The translations under genes were made by a program, and so were the position numbers. Under the pieces are notes generated by a model. That model searched no databases. It saw only the letters and a list, made by a program, of their open reading frames with translations, and was not told the DNA's origin. A stretch of 64,000 nucleotides of DNA from Ferruginibacter sp. (GTDB lineage: Bacteria > Bacteroidota > Bacteroidia > Chitinophagales > Chitinophagaceae), in NCBI GenBank assembly GCA_025362235.1, contig JANYGZ010000023.1, forward strand, positions 1 to 64,000, in the 5' to 3' direction. Below, piece after piece: positions 43,484 to 53,464 of the stretch (its first letter is position 1; each line of letters begins with the position of its first letter).

Positions 43484-44329
43484 ATGCAGATAACTAAAAA
43501 CATAATAATACCCGGAGCAGGAAATTTACCGATGGCACTGGATATTTTCTTTAAAGATGATGGTGAAAAAAAGTCGGTAATAATTTATGTGCATGGGTTT
43601 AATGGATTTAAAGACTGGGGTAATTTTGACCTGGTTGCCCAAAGATTTTCGGCTACAGATTTTGTTTTAGTGAAATTTAATTTTTCGCATAATGGTACCA
43701 CTCCCGAACAGCCTGAAGAATTTGGTAACCTGGAAGCATTTGGCAATAATAATTATTCAAAACAATTGCAGGATCTTGGGCTGGTCATCGACTGGGTTTG
43801 CAATCCTTCAAATGGCTATCATCACGCAATAGACACCAATCAAATTTATTTGATTGGCCATAGCATGGGTGGTGGTATTTCAATATTACAGTCTGCCAAT
43901 GATAAACGTGTAAAAAAATTAATAACATGGGCAGCCATTAGCGAATGCAAAACACCATGGGGCAGCTGGCCAGCCAAAAAAATAGAACACTGGAAAAAAA
44001 CCGGCGTTGAATATTATACCAATGCACGTACGAATCAGCAAATGCCCCTCTATTACCAGTTGTATGAAGACTATATGCAAAATCAGCAAAAGCTGGATAT
44101 ACAACAAGCCATCAAAGGCCTCAACATTCCTATATTGATTTGTCATGGAACCTATGATATTTCAGTACCGATAGAAAAGGCAATTGAATTAAATAGCTGG
44201 CAGCCCGCTGCGCAATTATTTACAGTAGACAGCAATCATGTATTTGGTCGAAAGCATCCATGGACCGAAAAAGAATTACCTGCAGCAATGGATGCTGTAA
44301 TAAAAGCAAGCCTGCAATTTTTAGCATAG
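43484..44329 (+). CDS. Alpha/beta hydrolase (dienelactone-hydrolase-like)
   Basis: The 281-aa cytoplasmic protein has IYVHGFNGFKDWG (oxyanion region), nucleophile elbow GHSMGGG near residue 127, the acid in CHGTYDISVP, and His in DSNHVFGRKHPW. The triad looks complete. The family includes carboxylesterases and dienelactone hydrolases; the substrate is unknown. It lies 33 bp after rpiA and may share its transcript. Confidence 0.8.
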   Translation: MQITKNIIIPGAGNLPMALDIFFKDDGEKKSVIIYVHGFNGFKDWGNFDLVAQRFSATDFVLVKFNFSHNGTTPEQPEEFGNLEAFGNNNYSKQLQDLGLVIDWVCNPSNGYHHAIDTNQIYLIGHSMGGGISILQSANDKRVKKLITWAAISECKTPWGSWPAKKIEHWKKTGVEYYTNARTNQQMPLYYQLYEDYMQNQQKLDIQQAIKGLNIPILICHGTYDISVPIEKAIELNSWQPAAQLFTVDSNHVFGRKHPWTEKELPAAMDAVIKASLQFLA

Positions 44330-44440
44330 CATTTTTTGTTTTAAAGTTCAATTGTAAAAAAATCAACCAATTCTTTTTTCAGTGAAACAGTTTTGTTAGA
44401 TTACACAATAATTGTAAAAACGACACTTAAGCCATCTAAA

Positions 44441-47400
44441 ATGAAAATTACTAAACACCTCCCTGGTAATTATTTACCATTCCTGCATTTGTTTGTATTT
44501 ATTTGTTTGCTTGCCTCCTGTAATAATGCAGGTTCAGATAAAACAATAAAAGCAGATAACAAACCAGACAGCCTTACTGAACAGCAAAAGCACCTTCCTG
44601 AAAATGCCTTGAAGGGGCTTACCATTGCACCTGGTTTAGAAGTACATGCTTTTGCTACCGAACCCATGTTAAAAAACCCTACAGATATTGATGTAGATGA
44701 ACGTGGCAGGATTTGGGTTTGCGAAGCGTATAATTACCGGCCTGCTATCAATGGCAATCCTACGAATGCCCTGGGCGACCGAATTATGATATTGCAGGAC
44801 AATGATGGCGATGGAAAAGCAGATACGGCAAAAGTATTTTACCAGGGGCCGGAAATAAATGCCCCGCTCGGCATTTGTGTGTTGGGCAATAAAGTGATTG
44901 TTTCTCAAAGCCCCAACGTATGGGTATTTTACGATGATAATGGAGATGATAAGGCAGACCGTAAAGAATTATTATTTACCGGCATTAAAGGCGAGCAGCA
45001 CGATCATGGCGTACATGCATTTACGTTTGGACCCGATGGAAAATTATATTTTAATATGGGCAACGCCGGGGAAACACTGAAAGATAAAATTGGTAAAGAT
45101 GTAAGGGACCAGGATGGTGATGTAATTGGTCAAAAGAAGTATAAACAGGGAATGGTTTTTCGCTGCGATATGGATGGCTCGCACGTAGAATGTTTGGGCA
45201 ATAATTTTCGTAATCCTTATGAAGTGGCTGTTGACAGTTATGGCACTTTATGGCAAAGTGATAATGATGATGATGGCAACCGTGGCACAAGAATAAATTA
45301 TGTAATGCAATACGGCAACTATGGTTATACCGATGAAATGACCGGTGCCGGCTGGCAGGCAAACCGTACCAATGTAGAAGATTCTGTACCACTGAAACAC
45401 TGGCACCTAAATGACCCCGGCGAAGTACCCAATTTGTTGCAAACCTATGCAGGCTCGCCAACAGGCATTATTGTTTACGAAGGTTCCTTATTACCGGCAC
45501 AGTTTCACAACCAGGTAATACATTGCGATGCAGGGCCCAATGTGGTACGCAGTTACCCCGTTACAAAAAGCGGCGCAGGCTACACTGCAGAAACTGTCAA
45601 TATTTTAAAGGGCGATAAAGATCAATGGTTTCGCCCTGCCGATGTAACTGTTGCACCTGATGGTTCGCTGATTATTGCAGACTGGTACGATCCCGGTGTG
45701 GGCGGCCATGCAGCCGGCGATCAAACACGAGGAAGAATTTACAGGGTGGCCCCGCCTGCATCAAAATATACTATTTCAAAACAAGACTACAGCACACCGC
45801 AGGGCGCTATCGCTGCTTTGCAAAATCCTAATTTAGATATCCGCTATCATGCCTTTACTGCGTTACAGCAAATGGGTGATAAGGCAATTCCGGAGCTCGA
45901 AAAATTCTGGACAAGTGCGCAGGATCCACGCATGGCTGCAAGGGCATTTTGGGTGCTGGTAAAAATGCCAAAAGCAACTGCGCAAAAATATATTCAGCAG
46001 GCAATCAAATTGAACAATCCCGATTTACGCATCACTGGCATCAGGGCTGCTGTAGAATTAAATATGGATATTATTGGTGTAGTAAGTGCGTTAGTACATG
46101 ATGCTAATCCGCAGGTACGCCGTGAATGTGCGCTGGCATTGCGTCACAATAAATCGGCTGAAGCAGCTGAACTATGGGCAACACTTGCCATGCAACATGA
46201 TGGCAAAGACCGCTGGTACCTGGAAGCGCTGGGCATTGGTGCAGACAGGCAATGGGATAAATTTTTTACTGCATACCTGGCCATGGTAAAAGATCCTTTG
46301 CAACACAATGCAACGACAGATATTGTATGGCGGGCCCGTACCGACAAGGCAGTACCTTATTTAGCCATGCTTGCTGCCGACAGCAAACAACCTTTGCAAA
46401 ACAGGTTACGGTATTTCAGGGCATTTGATTTTAACCCCGGACCGGCAAAATCTGCATTATTATTAAAGATGATTGCTGATAACAGCAGCAATGATATTGC
46501 CTTAAATAAACTGGTGCTGCATGCGCTTGATATAAAAACCGTAACCAATTCTGTGGTGGCACAAAAAGCATTGACGGAAGTATTGCAGTCATTAAACGGA
46601 ACGGATGAATATATTGAACTGGTAACCCGCTACGAAATAAAATCACAAAACGAAAACCTGTTGCAACTGGCAATCACTAAGCCGCATGAATCTGTTGGCA
46701 AAAATGCCGCTGGTTTATTATTTCATCTTGGCGGAAGTAAATTAATCTGGAACGTCATCAACGGAAAAGATTCTGCACAGCAGAATAATTTACTTACTGC
46801 ATTGGCTGGTGTTGGCAGCAAAGAATCAATTGATATGCTTCAGACAATTGCTTTATCAAACAAATATGATATGGCTTTAAGAAAACAGGCAGCACATAAA
46901 ATTGGCAATAGCGGGAGCGGTGAAGACAGGGTGCTTGCCATTTTAAAAGATAAAAAAGTACCCGCAGAATTAATACCCGCTTTAGTTGCCGGTGTAAGCG
47001 GTGCATGGCGTGGATCTGTACGTTCAGAAGCTGCCAGTTATTTACCCGATGATGGCAAAAATAAAACAGTTAAACCTGAGCCCACCATGCCGGAACTGAT
47101 TGCGCTTAAAGCCAGTGCAGAAGATGGTAAAAAAATATTTGCTGCAATCTGTGCCGTTTGCCATAAGATAAACACTACCGGCTATGATTTTGGCCCGGGC
47201 CTTTCTGAAATTGGTGCCAAGTTACCCAAGGAAAGCCTTTTGGAAGCAATCGTTCATCCATCAGCCGGTATTGGTTTTGGTTACGAAGGATGGGTATTAA
47301 AAATGAAAGATGGCTCTACCTTGTCGGGTATTATTTCAAGCAAAACAGAAACAGATATTGATATTAAATTTCCCGGCGGCTCGCATCAGCAAATAAAAAC

Positions 47401-47524
47401 AGCCAATGTTTTAACCATGACGCAAATGAAACAATCCATGATGACAGAGGGTTTATACGAAAATATGTCGCCACAGGATTTGGCCAACCTGTTGGATTAT
47501 CTTGAAGGGCTGAAGAAAAAATAA
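44441..47524 (+). CDS. Large lipoprotein: propeller, HEAT-like repeats and C-terminal haem-binding cytochrome-like domain
   Basis: From the ATG at 44441 the product is 1027 aa. The leader ends in a lipobox (CLLASC), so it is probably outer-membrane or periplasm anchored. After a membrane-bound-dehydrogenase-type beta-propeller (about residues 60-450; DEDGRIWV-like strands, DNDGDGKADTAKVFY) come HEAT-like repeats (450-850) and a PVC-type haem site CAVCH near 903, followed by a short cytochrome-c-like fold. The layout matches the TIGR02604-type proteins of Bacteroidota and Planctomycetes, thought to oxidise sugars. The upstream start at 44393 is not favoured. Confidence 0.87.
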   Translation: MKITKHLPGNYLPFLHLFVFICLLASCNNAGSDKTIKADNKPDSLTEQQKHLPENALKGLTIAPGLEVHAFATEPMLKNPTDIDVDERGRIWVCEAYNYRPAINGNPTNALGDRIMILQDNDGDGKADTAKVFYQGPEINAPLGICVLGNKVIVSQSPNVWVFYDDNGDDKADRKELLFTGIKGEQHDHGVHAFTFGPDGKLYFNMGNAGETLKDKIGKDVRDQDGDVIGQKKYKQGMVFRCDMDGSHVECLGNNFRNPYEVAVDSYGTLWQSDNDDDGNRGTRINYVMQYGNYGYTDEMTGAGWQANRTNVEDSVPLKHWHLNDPGEVPNLLQTYAGSPTGIIVYEGSLLPAQFHNQVIHCDAGPNVVRSYPVTKSGAGYTAETVNILKGDKDQWFRPADVTVAPDGSLIIADWYDPGVGGHAAGDQTRGRIYRVAPPASKYTISKQDYSTPQGAIAALQNPNLDIRYHAFTALQQMGDKAIPELEKFWTSAQDPRMAARAFWVLVKMPKATAQKYIQQAIKLNNPDLRITGIRAAVELNMDIIGVVSALVHDANPQVRRECALALRHNKSAEAAELWATLAMQHDGKDRWYLEALGIGADRQWDKFFTAYLAMVKDPLQHNATTDIVWRARTDKAVPYLAMLAADSKQPLQNRLRYFRAFDFNPGPAKSALLLKMIADNSSNDIALNKLVLHALDIKTVTNSVVAQKALTEVLQSLNGTDEYIELVTRYEIKSQNENLLQLAITKPHESVGKNAAGLLFHLGGSKLIWNVINGKDSAQQNNLLTALAGVGSKESIDMLQTIALSNKYDMALRKQAAHKIGNSGSGEDRVLAILKDKKVPAELIPALVAGVSGAWRGSVRSEAASYLPDDGKNKTVKPEPTMPELIALKASAEDGKKIFAAICAVCHKINTTGYDFGPGLSEIGAKLPKESLLEAIVHPSAGIGFGYEGWVLKMKDGSTLSGIISSKTETDIDIKFPGGSHQQIKTANVLTMTQMKQSMMTEGLYENMSPQDLANLLDYLEGLKKK

Positions 47525-47546
47525 AACCCCTATTAGTGGCAATAGT

Positions 47547-48290
47547 ATGAAGATTTTACACACTATCTTAATCATAATAATTTTTGCCAGTTGTAAGACT
47601 GAGTATAAAGAAGTTGTTGAAAAATACAAAAATGGCAGCCCTAAAAACATTTGCATTTTCGAAAATAAAGACAACAAAAAAGACTACCAGATTATTTGGT
47701 ACTTTGAAGATGGACAGATTCAATTTCATGGAACTGTTAAAAACGGAAAGTTCGTCGGACAAAAACTAAATTATTATGCCAATGGAAAACTAAAACAAAT
47801 CGATAGTATTATAAATCCATGTGACCTTGACTTTTGCTGTTGTGATGGAAAAGTAGTACGATATAACACAAGTGGTAAATTAACTGAAGACTATGAAAAT
47901 AGAAATGGTGTAGAAAATGGATTAGTGCGAACCTATTACAATAATGGGAATATAAAATACACTTATTACATGACTGACGGAAAGAAAAATGGGGTTGAGC
48001 GTAAATATTTTGACAATGGAGTACTACAAGATAAAGTAGAATACGAAAATGACCTAGTAAAGGGCGAACAAACATTATTTAATAAAAAAGGTGATACGAC
48101 TGCAATCTTTTACTATTATGATCACAAAAATCAATTTCCCATGAAGTTTTGGAAGGACAATAATTGTAAACTATATGGAAACCTAATTCCGGAAACTAAT
48201 AAAGTATTATGGATTTGGAAAAACGCAAATGGAATTGAAATCAAAAGACAATCGGTAAACAATACTGATACTTTATCCATACCAGATTAA
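47547..48290 (+). CDS. MORN-repeat (YwqK-family) lipoprotein
   Basis: The 247-aa protein has a lipoprotein leader (MKILHTILIIIIFASC). Repeats of the form YYNNGNIKYTYYMTDGKKNG and KYFDNGVLQDKVEYEND form an antiparallel MORN-type sheet. Automatic pipelines often call this family 'toxin-antitoxin system YwqK antitoxin', but nothing here supports that; it is more likely an envelope protein. It follows the large lipoprotein gene by 22 bp. The Cys cluster DFCCCD near residue 95 is unusual. Confidence 0.7.
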   Translation: MKILHTILIIIIFASCKTEYKEVVEKYKNGSPKNICIFENKDNKKDYQIIWYFEDGQIQFHGTVKNGKFVGQKLNYYANGKLKQIDSIINPCDLDFCCCDGKVVRYNTSGKLTEDYENRNGVENGLVRTYYNNGNIKYTYYMTDGKKNGVERKYFDNGVLQDKVEYENDLVKGEQTLFNKKGDTTAIFYYYDHKNQFPMKFWKDNNCKLYGNLIPETNKVLWIWKNANGIEIKRQSVNNTDTLSIPD

Positions 48291-48322
48291 GCCTCCGGCA
48301 TTTAACATTGCGCAGATTGAGT

Positions 48323-48416
48323 TAATTTCATTTTACCAAGGCGTTCAAATTTTTAGCCTTTTTATGCAGCCTTGATTTTTTTGTTACTTTTCTTTAGCAA
48401 GAAAAAAAATAAATAC
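48323..48416 (+). repeat. Partial, diverged copy of the 230-bp dispersed repeat
   Basis: It matches the last ~95 bp of the elements at 57182-57411 and 62299-62528 (AATTTCATTTTA, TTTTTAGC, TTTATGCAGCCTTGAT), but the final hairpin arm is degraded. It lies in the spacer before the acyl-CoA ligase gene. Confidence 0.7.
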
Positions 48417-48467
48417 GGTATCCTTTAAATTAAAAACTATTTTATCCAATAAAATTAAAAACACCCC

Positions 48468-50111
48468 ATGCCAACATCCTCCCCACTGAACCAATTTCTT
48501 AAATGGGAAAAAGAAATTCACAATAATATTTTTTTACGCCAGCCTTTTAACGGCCAATGGAAAACATGGACATGGGCAGCAGCGGGCATCGAATGCAGAA
48601 AGATGGCGCATGCATTACAATTAATTGGTTTGCCCCACGGCAGCCACGTTGCCATTCTTTCAAAAAACTGTGTACACTGGATAATGGCTGATATTGCCAT
48701 TATGATGGCGGGTTATGTATCGGTGCCGGTTTATCCTTCTTTATCTGCCGCTTCTATAAAACCCATTCTTAAACATAGTGATACCAAAGTAATCATTGTT
48801 GGCAAGCTGGATGATTACAATGAACAAAAAGCAGGTATACCCGAAAATATTATTGTAATTAGTATTGAAGCCTATGGCATAAAGGAAGAACAAACCTGGG
48901 AAAAAACCATCAACATCCTGAAGCCTGTTAAGGAAGTATACAACTGGCAACAAGATGATATACTTACCATCATTTACACTTCCGGTACAACCGGAAATCC
49001 AAAAGGGGTGATGCATGCTGTAAGTGCGATAGATGCTGTATTACCGGTTACGAGTACTGAATTAAAATTATCTACAAGGCTTCAACTTTTTTCTTATTTG
49101 CCACTAAGCCATATTGCAGAACGGCTGGCTGGTGAAATGAATGGACTTTATAATGGCGGTACCATTAGTTTTAGTGAAAGCCTGTCAAGCTTTGCAGAAA
49201 ACCTCGCTGATACCCAACCGGATTGTTTTTTAGGAGTACCACGTATATGGGCCAAGTTGAGAGAAGGTGTGCTAAAAAAAATGCCTCAAAAAAAATTAAA
49301 CCTATTGCTGGGCATTCCTTTATTAAATAATGTGGTAAAGAAAAGTATCCGCAAAAAATTGGGTCTTTCAAAAGCTTCAACTATTCTTTGCGGGGCCGCT
49401 CCCATTGGGATCGACCTGTTACTTTGGTTTGAAAAATTGGGTATTAAAATTTTAGTAGCTTATGGCATGACGGAAGATTGTGTGTACAACCATATTGAAA
49501 GACCGGATGATTACAGGCTTGGTTCTGTTGGCAAACCACTGCCAGGACTGCAAACAAAAATTTCAGCCGAAGGTGAGATAAGGGTAAAAAGTAAAGGCAA
49601 CATGAAAGGTTATTATAAAGAACCTTTATTAACTGCTGAAGCATTTGATGAAGAAGGTTATTTGAAAACAGGTGATATGGGCGAATACGATGCTGATGGT
49701 TTTTTATTTATCACCGGCAGGGTAAAAGATCAGTTTAAAACAGATAAAGGAAAATATATTTCGCCCAGCCCTATCGAAATAAAACTAATGGAGAATACAG
49801 ACATTGAACAGGTATGTGTTGTTGGTATGGGCATTCCCCAGCCCATTGCATTAATTAATTTATCAGAGGCTGCAAAACTAAAAACAGCCGCTGAAATAAA
49901 AGCAAGTTTATCCGCCACGCTTACTGCATTAAACCCTTCGCTGGAAAAATTTGAACGGCTCGAAAAAGCCGTAATCATAAAAGAAAACTGGACCATTGAA
50001 AATGGTTTATTGACCCCTTCTTTAAAAATAAAAAGAAACCTTGTTGAAAAAGGGCTGCATTCATTTTACCCAAAATGGTTTAATGAAGCGGAGCAGGTAG
50101 TATGGGAGTAA
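48468..50111 (+). CDS. AMP-dependent acyl-CoA synthetase (long-chain fatty-acid ligase-like)
   Basis: The 547-aa protein carries the adenylate-forming motifs: A3 IIYTSGTTGNPKG near residue 165, A5 YGMTEDC near 325, A7 KTGDMGEYDADGFLFITGR and A8 KDQFKTDKGKYISP, plus the conserved LSHIAERL used by long-chain ligases. The length suits a compact FadD-like enzyme of the long-chain group. It activates fatty acids to acyl-CoA in the cytoplasm. It is monocistronic. The usual final catalytic Lys in the last ~20 residues is not certain by eye. Confidence 0.88.
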   Translation: MPTSSPLNQFLKWEKEIHNNIFLRQPFNGQWKTWTWAAAGIECRKMAHALQLIGLPHGSHVAILSKNCVHWIMADIAIMMAGYVSVPVYPSLSAASIKPILKHSDTKVIIVGKLDDYNEQKAGIPENIIVISIEAYGIKEEQTWEKTINILKPVKEVYNWQQDDILTIIYTSGTTGNPKGVMHAVSAIDAVLPVTSTELKLSTRLQLFSYLPLSHIAERLAGEMNGLYNGGTISFSESLSSFAENLADTQPDCFLGVPRIWAKLREGVLKKMPQKKLNLLLGIPLLNNVVKKSIRKKLGLSKASTILCGAAPIGIDLLLWFEKLGIKILVAYGMTEDCVYNHIERPDDYRLGSVGKPLPGLQTKISAEGEIRVKSKGNMKGYYKEPLLTAEAFDEEGYLKTGDMGEYDADGFLFITGRVKDQFKTDKGKYISPSPIEIKLMENTDIEQVCVVGMGIPQPIALINLSEAAKLKTAAEIKASLSATLTALNPSLEKFERLEKAVIIKENWTIENGLLTPSLKIKRNLVEKGLHSFYPKWFNEAEQVVWE

Positions 50112-50215
50112 TTTTTTTATCCGGGATACGACAGGGCTTGGCAAATTGTTAACGGCTGCTAAGGAAACTGCACCCCGATACCGCAGGTTTGATTTGTCTA
50201 GCTTGTATATAATCT

Positions 50216-52387
50216 TTAGAACTTTATTTTTAGTCCGCCGTTTAAAACAAAACCGTCTACGGGTGCATAGATGTCACGAAAGGTTGGGTTTGTAATTGTT
50301 CCTGTGTAAATGGTATCAAACTTTGTTTGTCGTGTGTCAGTAAAATTTTCAAAGTTGGCGAAGATTGAAAAATTTTTCCAAATTTTTTCAATGATAAATC
50401 CTGTGAGCCAATATTGCTTTCCGGTTGCTCCGTCATTCAGTTTTTGCGGGCTGAAATAATATGCCTCCAAACCAATTTTCAATTTGTCATCAATCTCATA
50501 AACCAAAACATTATTCAACCGGTGTCGTGCTACCAAAGGGAATTCTGTTGTTGTGGTATAATGTTGTTTCACATCAGCTAAAGTATAGCCTGCAAAAAGT
50601 TTAAAATTTTTGTAAATAAGTATGATGTTTGTTTCCATTCCCTTTGTGTTAATAAAGCCGTTAGGCCGCAGGTATTGAAAGTAACCATTTGCAATTGGAG
50701 TAAGCACTAACGGATTGCCAATTTGGGTATAGAAAAAAAGTTGATTAATGCTAAGAGAAGCTTTGCCGTTAAACAGACCTGTTCGGTAATTGATGTCGAA
50801 ATTTCCACCGTATGAGTTTTCTGCATGGGTGTTTTTTACGTCGATAGGCAAAATATTTTTAAACTGAATTTTTTCTCCGTCTTCTGTAAATACAGTTGGT
50901 GTTTTGTAACCAACCCCTCCGCCAATTCGTGAAGTGAAGTGTTGGTTTATTTTGAACAATGCAGAAATTCGTGGAAGCAGAAAAAATCCATAATCATTTT
51001 GATAGTCGCCTCTTAAACCTGTTTCAAGTACAATAATTTTTGAAGCGTTCCAGGTGTTTTGAACAAATGCGCCAATGGTTGATTGATTGTAATTAACCGG
51101 AATAATTGTGTCGTGTTTGTCTTGTGTGAATTTGTCGGTAAGGAAATTTATGCCACCGACCCATTCTGATTTTTCTTTCTTGTAATTGTAATCAACTTCT
51201 GTGTAAGTGGAAAGTTGCACTCCAGAAAATGTATAGTCAGGAATTTGAATGGAACGATTATAATAACTTACACTGTTTTTAAAATCCCATTGAGCGTTGC
51301 TATTTATTGTATGCACAAAAGAAAGCTGTGTGCTGTAACGGTTCGTTTTATTTTTTTCAAAGTACGAATGTATGCTGTCTGCTTTTCCTTCAATGTATTT
51401 TATATCGCCACCAATGCGGTTTTCAAGTGTTGCATTTACTCCAAAGTTCATTGTTGTTTTGTTGTTGAAGTAGAAAAATATTTTTGGATTAAATGTAAAT
51501 CGGTTAAACTTTGGAATTGCTGTTAAGCCAATGTTGGCAGGATCGTAAGGTGTGCCGTGATTGTATGAGGCAAAAATTGTTGTTGCTGTTTTCTTAAACT
51601 TTTGAGAATAGAATCCACTTGCATCCAATCCTAACGCAGATGTGCCGTTGAGAATAAATTTTAATTCTCTTTCTTCCTTCGGAGATTTTGAAACAAGATT
51701 TACTAAACCTGCAATTGCCCCGCCACCATACAACGTAGAAGCAGAACCTTTGATAACTTCTACTTGCTTTAAGTCAAGCGGAACTATTTGTAAAAGCCCT
51801 AATCCTCCCGAAAAGCCCGAATACAAAGGAAAACCGTCACGAATTATTTGAGTGTATTTTCCATTAAGGCCCTGAATACGGATGGAAGAATTGTAACTCG
51901 TTGCTGATGTTTGTTGTGTTTGTATTCCTGTGCTTTCATTCAGCATCATCCTGATGTCGCCTGGTTTCATATTTCCCTTCTCTTCCAATTCTTCACCTGA
52001 TATTGTTTCAACTCTTGTAGGGATGTTAGCAATGGAATGGCTGCTTCTTGTGGCAGTAATCACTACTTCTTCATTTTCCTTCTCTGCTTCATCTAAAAGT
52101 ATTTCAATTGGGTCATCGGAACCTAGCGGAAAGGTCAGCAATAATTCTTTGTCCTGAAAACCAACACGAGAGATAACAATTTCCTGTTTACCTGCCATAA
52201 TATTTTTCAGGATGACAAAACCCGAACTATCAGCAGCAGTTGATTTGTTGATTGTTTTTATTGTAACAGTAGCGCCCTGCAAAGGTTGTATTTCTTTGCT
52301 GTCTTTAATAAATGCTTTAAAAGTATTTTGGGCATTTGTAATTACAGTGCATAGCATAACTATGCTAATGAGCATTATTTTTTTCAT
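50216..52387 (-). CDS. TonB-dependent receptor with N-terminal carboxypeptidase-like domain
   Basis: The 723-aa protein has a signal peptide (LISIVMLCTVITNAQ), a carboxypeptidase-regulatory-like domain (about 20-110), a plug with the TonB-region ATRSSHSIANIPTRVETISG, and a 22-strand barrel ending in a hydrophobic C-terminal strand (GFVLNGGLKIKF). It is not a SusC, because no SusD gene follows. The downstream end of the ArsR-led run and the DUF6660 gene next door suggest import of a metal or metalloid-linked ligand; this is inference from context. Confidence 0.88.
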   Translation of the reverse strand: MKKIMLISIVMLCTVITNAQNTFKAFIKDSKEIQPLQGATVTIKTINKSTAADSSGFVILKNIMAGKQEIVISRVGFQDKELLLTFPLGSDDPIEILLDEAEKENEEVVITATRSSHSIANIPTRVETISGEELEEKGNMKPGDIRMMLNESTGIQTQQTSATSYNSSIRIQGLNGKYTQIIRDGFPLYSGFSGGLGLLQIVPLDLKQVEVIKGSASTLYGGGAIAGLVNLVSKSPKEERELKFILNGTSALGLDASGFYSQKFKKTATTIFASYNHGTPYDPANIGLTAIPKFNRFTFNPKIFFYFNNKTTMNFGVNATLENRIGGDIKYIEGKADSIHSYFEKNKTNRYSTQLSFVHTINSNAQWDFKNSVSYYNRSIQIPDYTFSGVQLSTYTEVDYNYKKEKSEWVGGINFLTDKFTQDKHDTIIPVNYNQSTIGAFVQNTWNASKIIVLETGLRGDYQNDYGFFLLPRISALFKINQHFTSRIGGGVGYKTPTVFTEDGEKIQFKNILPIDVKNTHAENSYGGNFDINYRTGLFNGKASLSINQLFFYTQIGNPLVLTPIANGYFQYLRPNGFINTKGMETNIILIYKNFKLFAGYTLADVKQHYTTTTEFPLVARHRLNNVLVYEIDDKLKIGLEAYYFSPQKLNDGATGKQYWLTGFIIEKIWKNFSIFANFENFTDTRQTKFDTIYTGTITNPTFRDIYAPVDGFVLNGGLKIKF

Positions 52388-52463
52388 TTCATTTTAAAAT
52401 TGATTGACAATAAAGAGGAACAAACCCTGTCCTTTAACCACTAGTTTGCTTATAAGATATGTG

Positions 52464-52772
52464 TCAACAAATTTTAGGCGGCTGCCAAAAAGAAGAAATG
52501 TATTGTGGGAAATATAATGGTGTGTAATGGGGAAAAGCAGGACCGGTCAACTGTTTTGGGGTGTTAACCTCGATAGAATTTGTCGTTATAGTGAAGCCTG
52601 CACAATTGCCGCATAAAGTAAAGGGTGAACAGTTTTTACAATCGTCTTTATGTTTATGGGTGTCGTTTGAGTTTGATTGTACTGTTGTGTCATTACAATT
52701 GTCAACCGCACAACATGGAACTGTTGATAGTAACAGAATATAAACAGCAAATATGAATGTGAAGATTTTCAC
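52464..52772 (-). CDS. Small Cys/His-rich exported protein, DUF6660-like
   Basis: The 102-aa protein starts at GTG 52772 with a signal peptide (MKIFTFIFAVYILLLSTVPC), and the mature part is full of Cys and His (CCAVDNCND, HKHKDDCKNCSPFTLCGNC). The pattern suggests metal binding in the periplasm. Small proteins of this kind sit beside TonB receptors and copper/metal efflux genes in many Bacteroidota. The family name is from memory. It lies between the TonB receptor and the aquaporin-family gene. Confidence 0.65.
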   Translation of the reverse strand: MKIFTFIFAVYILLLSTVPCCAVDNCNDTTVQSNSNDTHKHKDDCKNCSPFTLCGNCAGFTITTNSIEVNTPKQLTGPAFPHYTPLYFPQYISSFWQPPKIC

Positions 52773-52825
52773 TGCCGCAAAGGTAAGTCATGTGTTTGGT
52801 TGTAGGTTGTTATGTCGGGAAAATT

Positions 52826-53464
52826 TTACTTTGTATACTTCCAGGCAAATGTCCCCATCATTGCACCCAACACCGGTGCTGTTAAATAAATCCAGAGCGT
52901 GGTGATATTACCGGAAACAATTGCAGGCGACAAACTTCTTGCAGGGTTCATGGATGCACCACAAATTGGCCCGGCAAACATTGCCTCTAACAACACTGTG
53001 CCGCCAATAGCAAGCCCTGCCATGGTACCTGTTTCTTTTGAGCCTTGTGAAGTGAACAGGATAACAAGCATTAAAATAAATGTGAGTATAATTTCTAAAA
53101 CAAAGGATTGAAGGTTTGAACCAACGGGAATAGTCGCCCCTAAATTAATATTGGTGAGAAACAATAATTTTAAAACTCCGGTTGCTATAAATGCTCCGGT
53201 TATTTGTGCGGCGATATAAGGCAGTATTTCTTTTTTAGGAAAGAGACCTGCTAATGAAAAAGCAATTGTAACTGCAGGATTAAGATGCGCCCCTGATGTA
53301 TTGCCAAAAGCATAGATCATAGCAGTAACAATAAGACCAAATGTTATTGCAATACCGATATGGCCAACCTGTCCGTTGGTTTGCTGATCAATAATTATTG
53401 CCCCTGTACCACAAAAAACCAATGCAAAAGTTCCGATAAGTTCAGCAATGTATTTTTTCATCAT
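52826..53464 (-). CDS. MIP-family (aquaporin-like) channel in the ArsR-led cluster
   Basis: The 212-aa protein has six membrane segments and both asparagine signatures, HLNPAVTIAF (about 61-70) and SMNPARSLSPA (about 174-184). It is shorter than the AqpZ gene at 23653 and differs in sequence, so it is a paralogue rather than a duplicate. In some bacteria an MIP channel (AqpS) replaces the arsenite pump next to ars genes. The start is immediately after the GcvH-like stop (0-bp gap), so they are clearly co-transcribed. Confidence 0.85.
   Translation of the reverse strand: MMKKYIAELIGTFALVFCGTGAIIIDQQTNGQVGHIGIAITFGLIVTAMIYAFGNTSGAHLNPAVTIAFSLAGLFPKKEILPYIAAQITGAFIATGVLKLLFLTNINLGATIPVGSNLQSFVLEIILTFILMLVILFTSQGSKETGTMAGLAIGGTVLLEAMFAGPICGASMNPARSLSPAIVSGNITTLWIYLTAPVLGAMMGTFAWKYTK

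Noticed and set aside
47547-48290. YwqK-type 'antitoxin'
   Set aside because: No toxin gene is adjacent; the name is an annotation habit for MORN-repeat proteins. Treated as a lipoprotein.
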